A DNA stretch of 23,570 nucleotides from Castellaniella sp. UBA6218 (GCA_002421865.1 DISE01000076.1:1-23570); one strand, 5' to 3'; counted from the first letter of the stretch, positions 7,851-14,856 are shown. Program-made: numbers and translations. The notes: a model not told the origin generated them from the sequence alone.

Positions 7851-8723
7851 ATGCGCCTGGCCATCCACAGCCTGTACAGCTACCCCGTCAAATCCTGCGC
7901 CGGCATCGCCCACGAACGCGTCCGCGTCACCGGCTCCGGCCTGGACTTCGACCGGCACTGGGTGATCGTGGACGCCCGGGGCGTCTTCATGACCCAGCGC
8001 CAGCACCCCCGGATGGTGCTGATCCGCCCGGAACCTGTCGCGGACGGCCTGTGGCTGCGCGCCCCCGGCCAGGCCGACTGCTTCGTGCCGCCTCCGCCCG
8101 CGCAGACCGAGGCCGTGGCAGTCGCCATCTGGGGCACGCCCACCCTGGGCGCCGACCAGGGCGACGAGGCCGCCGCGTGGCTGAGCGCATTCATTGGCAC
8201 GCCCTGCCGGCTGCTGCGCCTGCATCCCCGGGCGCACCGCCTGGCCAGCCTGCCGCACGTCACCCGCTGGATCCAGACCCATCCCGACTGGCCGCAATCA
8301 TTCCTGCCGATGGACCGGCACGCCTTCGCCTTCGCCGACGGTTTCCCGTTCCTGGTCGCCAACCTGCATTCGCTGGAGGAACTGAACAGCCAGCTGGCCG
8401 CCCAGGGTATCGCGCCGGTGGACATGATCCGCTTCCGCCCCAACATCGTGCTCCAGGGCCTGGAACCCTATGACGAGGATCACCTGGCCGGGTTCCGTGC
8501 GGGTGACGCCGGTTTCGCCTTCGTCAAGGCCTGCGCCCGCTGCCCCATTCCCAACGTGGATCCCCTGACGGGCGCCACGGCGGACGAACCGGGCCGCACC
8601 CTGGCGCGGCACCGGCAGTTCGAGCAAGGGGTGCTGTTCGGCATGAATGCCGTCGCCGCCCTGCCGGAGGGCGGGACCTGGCTCCAGGCGGGCGACACCA
8701 TCGAACCGGAATACGATTTCTGA
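7851..8723 (+). CDS. MOSC-domain protein (YcbX/mARC type)
   Basis: A 290-residue protein with an N-terminal MOSC beta-barrel domain (LYSYPVKSCAGI, then DFDRHWVIVDARGVFMTQRQ) and a C-terminal MOSC domain. The conserved cysteine region KACARCPIPNVDP, which binds the molybdenum cofactor in YcbX and mARC enzymes, is present. Such proteins reduce N-hydroxylated compounds, usually with a partner that supplies electrons. In E. coli YcbX the ferredoxin domain is fused at the C-terminus; here the protein ends after MOSC (IEPEYDF), so a separate partner would be needed. The ATG at 7851 is chosen because conserved sequence begins directly there; no strong ribosome-binding site is visible. The gene converges with dinB, with 33 bases between stops. 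Confidence 0.87.
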   Translation: MRLAIHSLYSYPVKSCAGIAHERVRVTGSGLDFDRHWVIVDARGVFMTQRQHPRMVLIRPEPVADGLWLRAPGQADCFVPPPPAQTEAVAVAIWGTPTLGADQGDEAAAWLSAFIGTPCRLLRLHPRAHRLASLPHVTRWIQTHPDWPQSFLPMDRHAFAFADGFPFLVANLHSLEELNSQLAAQGIAPVDMIRFRPNIVLQGLEPYDEDHLAGFRAGDAGFAFVKACARCPIPNVDPLTGATADEPGRTLARHRQFEQGVLFGMNAVAALPEGGTWLQAGDTIEPEYDF

Positions 8724-8756
8724 GCCCCGCTCGCGGCTCGGCCGGCCGCCGCGGTC

Positions 8757-9887
8757 TCAGTACAGGTCCAGTTGCACAGGATGCGGCCGCTCGTCGGCGC
8801 CCGCCGGCTCCAGCTTGCTGACCCGCACACCCAGCAGTCTCAGGCGCCGTTCCAGCGGCACCCGCTTCAGGCATTGACCAGCGGCCCAGTGGATGGACGC
8901 GGCGTCTCCGACCGCCGTGTCCAATGTCAGGTCGCGCGTCACCACCTGGAAATCGTCGAAACGCAGCTTGATGCCCACCGTCGCCCCGCGCACGCCCTTG
9001 CGGGCGAGGTCATCGGCCAGACGGCCGCACAGATCCAGGAAGATCCGCGACAGCAGCGGCCGGTCGCGACGCACATGCAGATCCCGCTCGAACGTCGTTT
9101 CCCGGCTGAGGGACTTGGGCTCGGACCGGGTCACCACCGGGCGGTCGTCGATGCCGTGGGCGACGTCCAGCAGCCATTGCGCCGTGCCCAGCCCGAAATG
9201 CTGTTGCAGCAGAGCCGGCGCGGCCCGCGCCAGCTGGCCGACGGTCTCGATGCCCAGATCCCGCAGCCTGCGCGTGGCCTTGGGGCCGATGCCGTTGACC
9301 TTGGACACCGGCAGCGGCCAGATGCGCCGTTCCAGATCTCCCGGTCCGATCAGCGTGATGCCGTCGGGCTTGTCCAGGTCGGACGCGATCTTGGACAGCA
9401 GCTTGTTCGGTGAAATGCCGATGGAACAGCTCAACCCCGTGGCATCGCGCACAGCCTGTTTCAGCGCACGGGCCAGTTCGCCGGACTCCTGTGGCAGATC
9501 GCTCAGGTCGATGTAGACCTCGTCGATCCCCCGGTCCTCGATGCAGGGGGCGACCTCCGCCACGGCGGCCTTGAACAACCGCGAATAATGGCGATAGGCT
9601 GGAAAATCCACCGGCAGCAGCACGGCGTCGGGCGCCAGGCGCGCGGCCTTCATCATGCCCATGGCCGAATGCACGCCCAGGGCGCGGGCCTCGTAGGTGG
9701 CCGTCGTGATCACGCCGCGCCCGACATAGTCCCGCAACCGGGCGTATGTCCCGTCCTCGCGCCGGCGCCCGCCGCCGATCACCACAGGCTGGCCGCGCAG
9801 GTCCGGATGGCGCAGCAATTCCACGGACGCGTAGAACGCGTCCATATCCAGGTGCGCGATACGGCGGACGGGACAGGCGGCTGACAT
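8757..9887 (-). CDS. dinB: DNA polymerase IV
   Basis: A 376-residue Y-family polymerase for translesion synthesis. The catalytic site is visible as HLDMDAFYASVE (Asp14, Asp16) and IDEVYIDLS. The helix-hairpin-helix region follows (VNGIGPKATRRLRDLGI), then the little-finger domain. The C-terminus ends QLDLY, a fitting beta-clamp-binding motif that would recruit it to DnaN. An insertion around RRREDGTYARLRDY is typical of betaproteobacterial DinB. No LexA box is seen upstream, so SOS control is not supported by this sequence; a sigma-70-like promoter is at 9924-9953. The start at 9887 is the only plausible ATG before the catalytic motif. Confidence 0.95.
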   Translation of the reverse strand: MSAACPVRRIAHLDMDAFYASVELLRHPDLRGQPVVIGGGRRREDGTYARLRDYVGRGVITTATYEARALGVHSAMGMMKAARLAPDAVLLPVDFPAYRHYSRLFKAAVAEVAPCIEDRGIDEVYIDLSDLPQESGELARALKQAVRDATGLSCSIGISPNKLLSKIASDLDKPDGITLIGPGDLERRIWPLPVSKVNGIGPKATRRLRDLGIETVGQLARAAPALLQQHFGLGTAQWLLDVAHGIDDRPVVTRSEPKSLSRETTFERDLHVRRDRPLLSRIFLDLCGRLADDLARKGVRGATVGIKLRFDDFQVVTRDLTLDTAVGDAASIHWAAGQCLKRVPLERRLRLLGVRVSKLEPAGADERPHPVQLDLY

Positions 9888-9923
9888 GTGTCTGGCGCGG
9901 CACGAAAAGGCGGCGGCCCTGCT

Positions 9924-9953
9924 ATACTAGCCGTCCTAGAAGATGTATTTCAA
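9924..9953 (-). promoter_or_regulatory. candidate dinB promoter
   Basis: Read on the minus strand, TTGAAA (9948-9953), an 18-base spacer and TAGTAT (9924-9929) give five and four matches to the sigma-70 consensus, about 37 bases upstream of the dinB start. The same gap must also hold the promoter of the divergent HMA gene, which I could not place. Confidence 0.4.
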
Positions 9954-10006
9954 ATGAATCTATAACCCTGCCCTCATCGAGGGCTTTCTCCGCTCGCGAG
10001 GACCCC

Positions 10007-10291
10007 ATGGAAGCAGCAACCCTGAAGCGTTCTTCCCAGAAAACCGCCACTCTGCGCCTGGTCGGCCTGCGCGGCCCATCCTGCGCAGACACGGTGGACC
10101 GCGCCCTGGCCGCCGTCCCCGGCGTTTCCGAGGTCACGGTGTCCCTGGCCGATGAAAAGGCCACCATCACCTTCGACACCGCCCAGGCCTCCGTCCAGCG
10201 CCTGCAAGTCGCCGTCCAGGACGCCGGCTACGAGGCACTGAAACCCGTCCACGGCGAAGACGGCAACTGCTGCGGCGGGTGTGGGGGATGA
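10007..10291 (+). CDS. HMA-domain protein with a changed metal site
   Basis: A 94-residue protein with the ferredoxin-like fold of heavy-metal-associated domains: TLRLVGLRGPSC, AAVPGVSEVTVSLADEKATITFD and LQVAVQDAGYEA follow the usual order. The canonical CxxC loop has only its first cysteine: Cys26 is followed by Ala, Asp and Thr29. Three further cysteines sit at the very end, Cys88, Cys89 and Cys92, in GNCCGGCGG, and could provide an alternative ligand set for Cu(I) or another soft metal. The ATG at 10007 has GAGGA at 9998-10002. No P-type ATPase or MerR-type regulator is adjacent, so it would act alone. The stop codon lies at the base of the strong hairpin at 10287-10339. A chaperone or metal-buffer role is inference. 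Confidence 0.82.
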   Translation: MEAATLKRSSQKTATLRLVGLRGPSCADTVDRALAAVPGVSEVTVSLADEKATITFDTAQASVQRLQVAVQDAGYEALKPVHGEDGNCCGGCGG

Positions 10292-10339
10292 TTCCGGACG
10301 ACGGACAGCCCCTGCGGGCTGTCTGTCGCCGGAATCATC
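10287..10339. terminator. long hairpin between convergent genes
   Basis: The left arm 10287-10311 and right arm 10316-10339 pair over 24 positions with one bulged A (10298), one G-T pair and a CTGC loop. The inner core is a perfect GACAGCCC/GGGCTGTC stem. No T-run follows on either strand, so it is not a classical intrinsic terminator. It may stop or protect transcripts of the HMA gene and the convergent hemerythrin gene. Confidence 0.6.
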
Positions 10340-10484
10340 CAAGCGGCTTGCAAGCCGCGCGGTGGAGAGATGCACCGACTGACGCGTCCCTGCGGACAGC
10401 CCCTGCGGGCTGTCTGTCGCCGGAATCATCCAAGCGGCCTGCAAGCCGCGCGGTGGAGAGATGCACCGACTGACGCGTCCCTAC
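10303..10484. repeat. tandem repeat, two 91-bp units
   Basis: Units 10303-10393 and 10394-10484 are identical at 89 of 91 positions. The differences are T/C in the GCGGCTTGCAAGCCGC palindrome and G/A at the second-last base. Each unit contains the GACAGCCC-CTGC-GGGCTGTC stem, the sequence CCGGAATCATCC and the GCGGC..GCCGC palindrome. The array starts 11 bases after the HMA stop, and its last four bases overlap the stop codon of the hemerythrin gene, so it fills the whole intergenic gap. Confidence 0.95.
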
Positions 10485-10891
10485 AAAGCCTCGACCTGAG
10501 GATAGAACTCGGTGTTCTCGCGCTGGATCCTCCGATGCAGCGCCTTGAGCACTGAGTTGCAATCGCGCCGGAAACCCTCCGGGTCGCCTCCGACCGCGGA
10601 CTCCGCGCCCCAGCGTTCGACGAAACGGCCGAACCCCTCGGCCAGTCCCGTCATTTCTTCCTGATACTCACGCGCCAGACGGGACACCTGTGCGTCCGCC
10701 CGCTTTTCCAGGCGCGGGTAGAGGATGTCGTTCTCGATCGACAGGTGCAGGGCGACCTTTGACTTCATCAATCGGATTTCGCGTGCGAGCTCCGAGGCAT
10801 TCTCCGCGATGCCGTCCGTCGCCAGCCGGCGCATGCGGTGGATGATCTGCAGAATCTGCACATGCTGCTGTTTGAAGCGTTCGATATCCAT
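10481..10891 (-). CDS. hemerythrin-like HHE-domain protein
   Basis: A 136-residue all-helical protein of the hemerythrin HHE family. The visible ligand pattern includes His10 and His18 in helix 1 and the HxxxE motif His49-Glu53 in HLSIENDILYP. The last helix has LHRRIQRENTEFYP, with His119 and Glu125. The usual third-helix histidine is not seen (EYQEEM instead), and in the last motif the His-Glu spacing is six rather than four, so the di-iron site may be altered. Such proteins bind O2, NO or iron, or repair iron centres after nitrosative stress. The ATG at 10891 is preceded by AGGTG. It lies 144 bases downstream of narK on the same strand, and cotranscription is plausible. The gene ends inside the 91-bp repeat. 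Confidence 0.8.
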   Translation of the reverse strand: MDIERFKQQHVQILQIIHRMRRLATDGIAENASELAREIRLMKSKVALHLSIENDILYPRLEKRADAQVSRLAREYQEEMTGLAEGFGRFVERWGAESAVGGDPEGFRRDCNSVLKALHRRIQRENTEFYPQVEAL

Positions 10892-10934
10892 GAGGCACCT
10901 GTGTGCGTGTGAGATGGCGGTCAGGGGTTTCGCC

Positions 10935-10967
10935 CCGCTCGTTCGACTGCCCGGGTCGGACGAGCGG
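10935..10967. other. hairpin between narK and the hemerythrin gene
   Basis: The arms CCGCTCGTTCGAC (10935-10947) and GTCGGACGAGCGG (10955-10967) pair at 12 of 13 positions, the exception being one T-G pair. The loop has seven bases. No T-run follows on the minus strand. It could tune the ratio of the two products by RNA processing or partial termination. Confidence 0.6.
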
Positions 10968-11035
10968 CACACTAGCACGACGACTTTTTCGGGCACCTCA
11001 TTTCCCGATACGCTCGTAATGTCTTTATGCGGATG

Positions 11036-12304
11036 TCACACGGTTCCCGTCAGTTCCGTGCCCGCCCGGGGCGCGCGGCGGTACGAATAGTGCATGAACA
11101 CCAGCGACACGCAGACTGCGCCGTAGAGCAGCATGAAGGCGCTGGAATAGACCCCGGTGAAATCCAGCAACATACCGAACAGGATGGGCAGGATGAAACC
11201 GCCCAGGCCGCCCGCCAGGCCCACCACACCGGACACGGCGCCGATGTTGTCCGAATAATCGTCGCTGATGAACTTGAAGACCGAGGCCTTGCCGATGGCC
11301 ATCGCCACCCCGACCACGAACAGCAGGATCGTGAACACGGTCGAATTCAGGCCAATGTGCAGCGAAACCGGCCCCTGCAGCGTCTGAATCGTCATCTGCG
11401 TCTGCGGATAGGACAGCAGGAAGAAACAGACCCAGCAGACCCACATCACCCACCAGGTCACCGCATAGGCGCCGAAACGGTCGGAGAACCAGCCGCCCAG
11501 CGCGCGCAACACGCCGCCCGGCAACGAGAACACCATGGCGAGGAACGCCGCCAGCGTCAGATCGAAGCCATATTCCGCGACATAATATTTCGTCATCCAC
11601 AGGGCCAGGGCCACATAGCCGCCGAAGACCACCGAGTAATACTGGCAATAGCGCCAGACGCGGGGATCCTTCAGCACGCCCAGCTGCTCGCGCAAGCTGG
11701 TGGACGGCACCCGATGAGCCGGGTCCGAATGGCTGAACAGCCAGAACAGCACCGCAGTGCCCAGCATCAGGGCCGCGTAAACCCGGGGCAGCATGGTCCA
11801 GCCGAACGCGCCGATGATGAGCGGAGCCACGAACATGTTGAGCGCGGATCCGGAATTGCCGGCGCCGAACACCCCCATGGCGAACCCCCGGCGCTGCGGC
11901 GCGAACCAGCGCGCCACGTAGGGCGTACCGACCGCGAACGTCCCGCCCGCCAATCCCACGAAAAGAGCCAGCACCAGGAACTGGGCATAGCTGGTCGCAT
12001 AAGACATCAGGTACAGCGACGGCACGCAGACCAGCAGCACCAGTGCGAACACCGGCCGGCCGCCAAAACGGTCAGTCAGCATGCCCAGGGGCACGCGCGA
12101 CAGGGAGCCGGTCAGCACCGGCGTGGCGATCAGCAGGCCGAACTGGGTTTCGTTCAGGCTCAGCTCTGTCTTGAGCGGCACACCCAGGACCGAGAACATT
12201 GTCCAGATGGCGAAGCAGACCGTGAAGGCGAACGTACTGGAAAACAGTACGGACAGGGCCTGACGCGAGACAGGCGCCGACCGTGGCGCGGCATTCGATG
12301 ACAT
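11036..12304 (-). CDS. narK: NarK-type nitrate/nitrite transporter (MFS)
   Basis: A 422-residue major facilitator protein with twelve predicted membrane helices. NNP-family features include the helix-5 region FAVGTPYVARWFAPQRRGFA followed by FGAGNSGSALNMF. The second nitrate signature, in helix 11, is SGVVGLAGGLGGFILPILFG. The family takes up nitrate or exchanges it for nitrite across the inner membrane, for nitrate respiration or assimilation. I cannot tell a NarK1-like proton symporter from a NarK2-like antiporter by eye. No narGHJI or nas genes are in the window. The start at 12304 has AGGGAG upstream in AAAGGGAGATCG. A promoter with an overlapping palindrome is visible at 12343-12376. The hemerythrin gene follows on the same strand. 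Confidence 0.88.
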   Translation of the reverse strand: MSSNAAPRSAPVSRQALSVLFSSTFAFTVCFAIWTMFSVLGVPLKTELSLNETQFGLLIATPVLTGSLSRVPLGMLTDRFGGRPVFALVLLVCVPSLYLMSYATSYAQFLVLALFVGLAGGTFAVGTPYVARWFAPQRRGFAMGVFGAGNSGSALNMFVAPLIIGAFGWTMLPRVYAALMLGTAVLFWLFSHSDPAHRVPSTSLREQLGVLKDPRVWRYCQYYSVVFGGYVALALWMTKYYVAEYGFDLTLAAFLAMVFSLPGGVLRALGGWFSDRFGAYAVTWWVMWVCWVCFFLLSYPQTQMTIQTLQGPVSLHIGLNSTVFTILLFVVGVAMAIGKASVFKFISDDYSDNIGAVSGVVGLAGGLGGFILPILFGMLLDFTGVYSSAFMLLYGAVCVSLVFMHYSYRRAPRAGTELTGTV

Positions 12305-12342
12305 ATCGATCTCCCTTTGCGGGGCGGATGCCCCTCCGGGTG

Positions 12343-12376
12343 ATCATACCCATGTACGTCATGAGGTCATATGACC
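12343..12376 (-). promoter_or_regulatory. narK promoter with overlapping 12-bp palindrome
   Basis: On the minus strand, TATGAT (12343-12348) is a good -10 box, and ATGACC (12365-12370) with a 16-base spacer is a partial -35. The perfect palindrome GGTCATATGACC (12365-12376) covers this -35 and is a likely operator. No FNR-type TTGAT-N4-ATCAA site is present. A GGGGC-ATCC-GCCCC stem (12321-12334) lies in the leader just before the ribosome-binding site. Confidence 0.5.
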
Positions 12377-12392
12377 CAGGTCAGCAGACAGG

Positions 12393-12428
12393 AAAAAGGC
12401 GGCCGGAAATCCACCGGCCGCCTTTTTT
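12393..12428 (-). terminator. intrinsic terminator after ohr
   Basis: A perfect 14-bp stem has arms AAAAAGGCGGCCGG (12393-12406) and CCGGCCGCCTTTTT (12414-12427), with a seven-base loop and T-runs in both directions. It follows the ohr stop by 56 bases on the minus strand and insulates ohr from narK. Confidence 0.9.
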
Positions 12429-12484
12429 GGCTCGTGCACTGCGGCGAAACGGCCGACTCGCGGCCGTCCCACCATGCGACGGGC

Positions 12485-12910
12485 TTATTGCACCGTCAGC
12501 TTGACATCCACATTGTTGCGCGTGGCGTTGGAGTAGGGGCACACCACGTGCGCTTTCTGCACCAGGCCTTCGAGCGTGGCGCGATCCACGCCGGGGGCGG
12601 AGATCTTCAGTTCCACGGCGATGCCGAAGCCCGTGGGAATGGGGCCGATCCCCACGGAACCCGACACCTCGGTCGCGTCGGGCAGCTTCACGCCGTCCTT
12701 GCCGGCGACCAGCTTCAGCGCGCCCAGGAAGCAGGCCGAATAGCCCGCCGCGAACAGTTGCTCGGGATTGGTGCCGGGACCGGCGTCGCCACCCAGTTCC
12801 TTGGGCACGGACAGCTTGATGTCCAGGCGGCCGTCCGAGGATTTGGCAGTGCCTTCGCGGCCGCCGGTGGCTGAGGCGTGAGCCGTGTAGAGAACGTTTT
12901 CAACTGTCAT
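12485..12910 (-). CDS. ohr: organic hydroperoxide resistance protein
   Basis: A 141-residue OsmC/Ohr-family thiol peroxidase that reduces organic hydroperoxides in the cytoplasm, typically with lipoylated partners as reductant. The two catalytic cysteines are Cys60 (AAGYSACF) and Cys124 (VVCPYSNATRNN). Arg18 and Glu50, which form the active-site network in Ohr, are present. The length is standard for Ohr and the motif set separates it from OsmC. AAGGAG stands 8 bases upstream of the ATG. It lies 74 bases downstream of ohrR on the same strand, with a hairpin in between, and ends at a strong terminator. Induction by organic peroxides through OhrR is expected from the family. Confidence 0.96.
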   Translation of the reverse strand: MTVENVLYTAHASATGGREGTAKSSDGRLDIKLSVPKELGGDAGPGTNPEQLFAAGYSACFLGALKLVAGKDGVKLPDATEVSGSVGIGPIPTGFGIAVELKISAPGVDRATLEGLVQKAHVVCPYSNATRNNVDVKLTVQ

Positions 12911-12937
12911 GCTTGGACTCCTTGTGGTGCGATTTCA

Positions 12938-12971
12938 GGAAGGCCGCCGGCACCACGATCGGCGGCCTTCC
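12938..12971. other. hairpin in the ohrR-ohr gap
   Basis: A perfect 12-bp inverted repeat has arms GGAAGGCCGCCG (12938-12949) and CGGCGGCCTTCC (12960-12971) and a ten-base loop. No T-run follows on the minus strand. It may cause partial termination after ohrR or stabilise the ohr message; a separate ohr promoter is not obvious. Confidence 0.7.
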
Positions 12972-12984
12972 GTAAACGGGCCGG

Positions 12985-13482
12985 TCAGTCCGGCGCCGTA
13001 CGGTTTTCCAGTGCGGCGGACGCGGCCAGCAGGTGCGCGCGCAGTTCTTCCAGTTCGGCCTTCAGCACCCGGGCATGGTCGGGTGAACAGCCCGTGGCGC
13101 ACAGGACGCCCTTGGGGACGTCGCCGGCACGCAACCGCAGATCGCGCCCGGCCGGGGTCAGCGTCACGCGCACCTGACGCTGGTCGTCGGCCGCGCGGTC
13201 GCGGCGCAGCAGGCCCATGGTCTGCAGCCGCTTGAGCAGCGGTGTCAGCGTGGCCGAATCCAGATACAGACGTTCGCCCAATGCCGTGACCGTCGCCCCG
13301 TCGGCCTCCCAAAGCACCAGCATCACCAGGTACTGCGGATAGGTCAGGCCCAGTCCGGCCAGGTGCTTCCGGTAGATCTTTCCCATCGCCAGTTGGGCCG
13401 AATACAGCGCGAAGCACAGCTGAGCGTCCAGCGTCAGGCCGGCTGGCGTCAAATCGGACGGAGAAATGGCGATGCGGTTCAT
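12985..13482 (-). CDS. ohrR: MarR-family peroxide-sensing repressor OhrR
   Basis: A 165-residue MarR-family regulator. The peroxide-sensing cysteine is Cys23 in QLCFALYSA, and the nearby tyrosines that contact it in OhrR are present (Tyr37, Tyr48). The winged helix follows (ATVTALGERLYLDSATLTPLLKRLQTMGL). Cys128 and Cys132 in VLCATGC match the positions of the second redox cysteines of the Xanthomonas two-cysteine OhrR (22, 127, 131), so oxidation probably ends in a disulfide between subunits. By family, it represses its own gene and ohr and releases DNA when oxidised. No ribosome-binding site precedes the ATG, and the best promoter would start the message at the ATG itself. Confidence 0.94.
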   Translation of the reverse strand: MNRIAISPSDLTPAGLTLDAQLCFALYSAQLAMGKIYRKHLAGLGLTYPQYLVMLVLWEADGATVTALGERLYLDSATLTPLLKRLQTMGLLRRDRAADDQRQVRVTLTPAGRDLRLRAGDVPKGVLCATGCSPDHARVLKAELEELRAHLLAASAALENRTAPD

Positions 13483-13488
13483 GGATTG

Positions 13489-13524
13489 ATTTTATATAGC
13501 GTGCGATTTAATAGCAAGCGATTA
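13489..13524 (-). promoter_or_regulatory. ohrR promoter and likely OhrR operator
   Basis: On the minus strand TTGCTA (13512-13517), a 17-base spacer and TAAAAT (13489-13494) form a good promoter. Over it lies a direct repeat with a 15-base period, ATAGCGTGCGATTT (13496-13509) and ATAGCAAGCGATTA (13511-13524), in an AT-rich island unusual for this window. Its place between and over the promoter boxes fits an OhrR operator. Confidence 0.55.
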
Positions 13525-13625
13525 TTTAAACAGTGTCCGGTCGAGATGTTCCCGGCGGCCTCGATCGACCCGCTCGCGGAAAAGCGGCGATACACTGCCA
13601 TCCACACACTGGAAAGGAAACCACC

Positions 13626-14735
13626 ATGACGGATCGCGTCGACTGCGTCGTCATCGGCGCCGGCGTCGTCGGCCTGGCTGTGGCGCGCGCCTGCGCCCTG
13701 GCGGGGCTGGAGACCCTGGCGCTCGAAGCCGAATCCGACATCGGCACCGCCACCAGCGCGCGCAACAGCGAGGTCATCCACGCCGGCCTCTATTACCCGC
13801 GCGGCTCGCTCAAGGCCCGGCTCTGCGTCCAGGGCCGCCAAGCTCTGTATGACTATTGCGCCTCCCACGGCGTCGCCCACCAGCGCTGCGGCAAACTCAT
13901 CGTCGCCACCCACGACGAACAGATCGGCGCCCTGGAACGCATCGGCGCGGCGGCGGCGGCCAACGGCGTGCACGACCTGCGGCGGCTGGACGCCGCCCAG
14001 GCGCGGGCGCGCGAACCCGCGCTGCGATGCGTCGCCGCGCTGGAATCGCCATCCACCGGCATCATCGACAGCCACGGTCTGATGCTCGCCCTGCTGGGCG
14101 ACCTGGAATCCGCCGGCGGCCTGGTGGCCGTGCGGTCCCCCGTCCTGTCGGGCCGGATCCTGGCGGACGGCATCCTGCTGCGCGTCGGCGGCGACGAGCC
14201 CATGGAACTCATCGCCCGCCGCGTCGTCAACTGCGCCGGCCTGCACGCCCAGGCCGTGGCCGCCGCCCTCGACGGCCTGCCGCCCGACAGCATCCCCGCC
14301 GGCCGTTACGCCAAGGGCAACTACTATGCCCTGTCCGGCAAGGCGCCGTTTTCGCGCCTGATCTACCCCGTGCCGGAACCCGGCGGCCTGGGGGTGCACC
14401 TGACCCTGGACCTGGGCGGACAGGCCCGCTTCGGCCCCGACGTCGAATGGATCGACGCCATCGACTACACGGTAGACCCCGCCCGCGCCGACGGCTTCTA
14501 CGCCGCCATCCGACGCTACTGGCCCGACCTGCGCGACGGCGCCCTGCGCCCCGACTACGCCGGCATCCGCCCCAAGCTGGCCGTGCCCGCCGGCCAGGAT
14601 GCCGACTTCCTCATCCAGGACGCGCGGACGCACGGCGTGCCCGGCCTGGTCAACCTGTACGGTATCGAATCCCCGGGCCTGACCGCCTGCCTGGCCATTG
14701 CCGACGAGGTCACGGCACGATTGGAAAATCGCTGA
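13626..14735 (+). CDS. FAD-dependent oxidase, L-2-hydroxyglutarate oxidase (LhgO)-like
   Basis: A 369-residue flavoprotein of the DAO family. It has the N-terminal FAD fold (VVIGAGVVGLAVARA) and the LhgO-type signature TSARNSEVIHAGLYYPRGSLKARLC. The mid block is DSHGLMLALL, and the C-terminal block includes GIRPKL and NLYGIESPGLTACLAIA. LhgO oxidises L-2-hydroxyglutarate to 2-oxoglutarate and passes electrons to the membrane quinone pool. Similar proteins of this clade may act on other 2-hydroxy acids, so I give no gene symbol. The ATG at 13626 has AAAGGA at 13613-13618. It is divergent from ohrR across 143 bases. It is followed 121 bases later by an ABM-domain gene on the same strand. Confidence 0.82.
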   Translation: MTDRVDCVVIGAGVVGLAVARACALAGLETLALEAESDIGTATSARNSEVIHAGLYYPRGSLKARLCVQGRQALYDYCASHGVAHQRCGKLIVATHDEQIGALERIGAAAAANGVHDLRRLDAAQARAREPALRCVAALESPSTGIIDSHGLMLALLGDLESAGGLVAVRSPVLSGRILADGILLRVGGDEPMELIARRVVNCAGLHAQAVAAALDGLPPDSIPAGRYAKGNYYALSGKAPFSRLIYPVPEPGGLGVHLTLDLGGQARFGPDVEWIDAIDYTVDPARADGFYAAIRRYWPDLRDGALRPDYAGIRPKLAVPAGQDADFLIQDARTHGVPGLVNLYGIESPGLTACLAIADEVTARLENR

Positions 14736-14856
14736 ATCGCCCGTCGCCGACCGCCCGACGCGCTCAGCCGTTCCTTGGCGGGCGCGGACCGGAACGGCGC
14801 ATGGCGCGGTACATAATCATGGCATTGCCCTCAACCCTTACCCACAGGAACCCGAT

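Noticed and set aside
10303..10484. CRISPR-like array
   Set aside because: There are only two units, directly abutting with no unique spacers, and no cas genes.
12305..12364. FNR/Dnr box for narK
   Set aside because: No TTGAT-N4-ATCAA or close variant is present upstream of narK.
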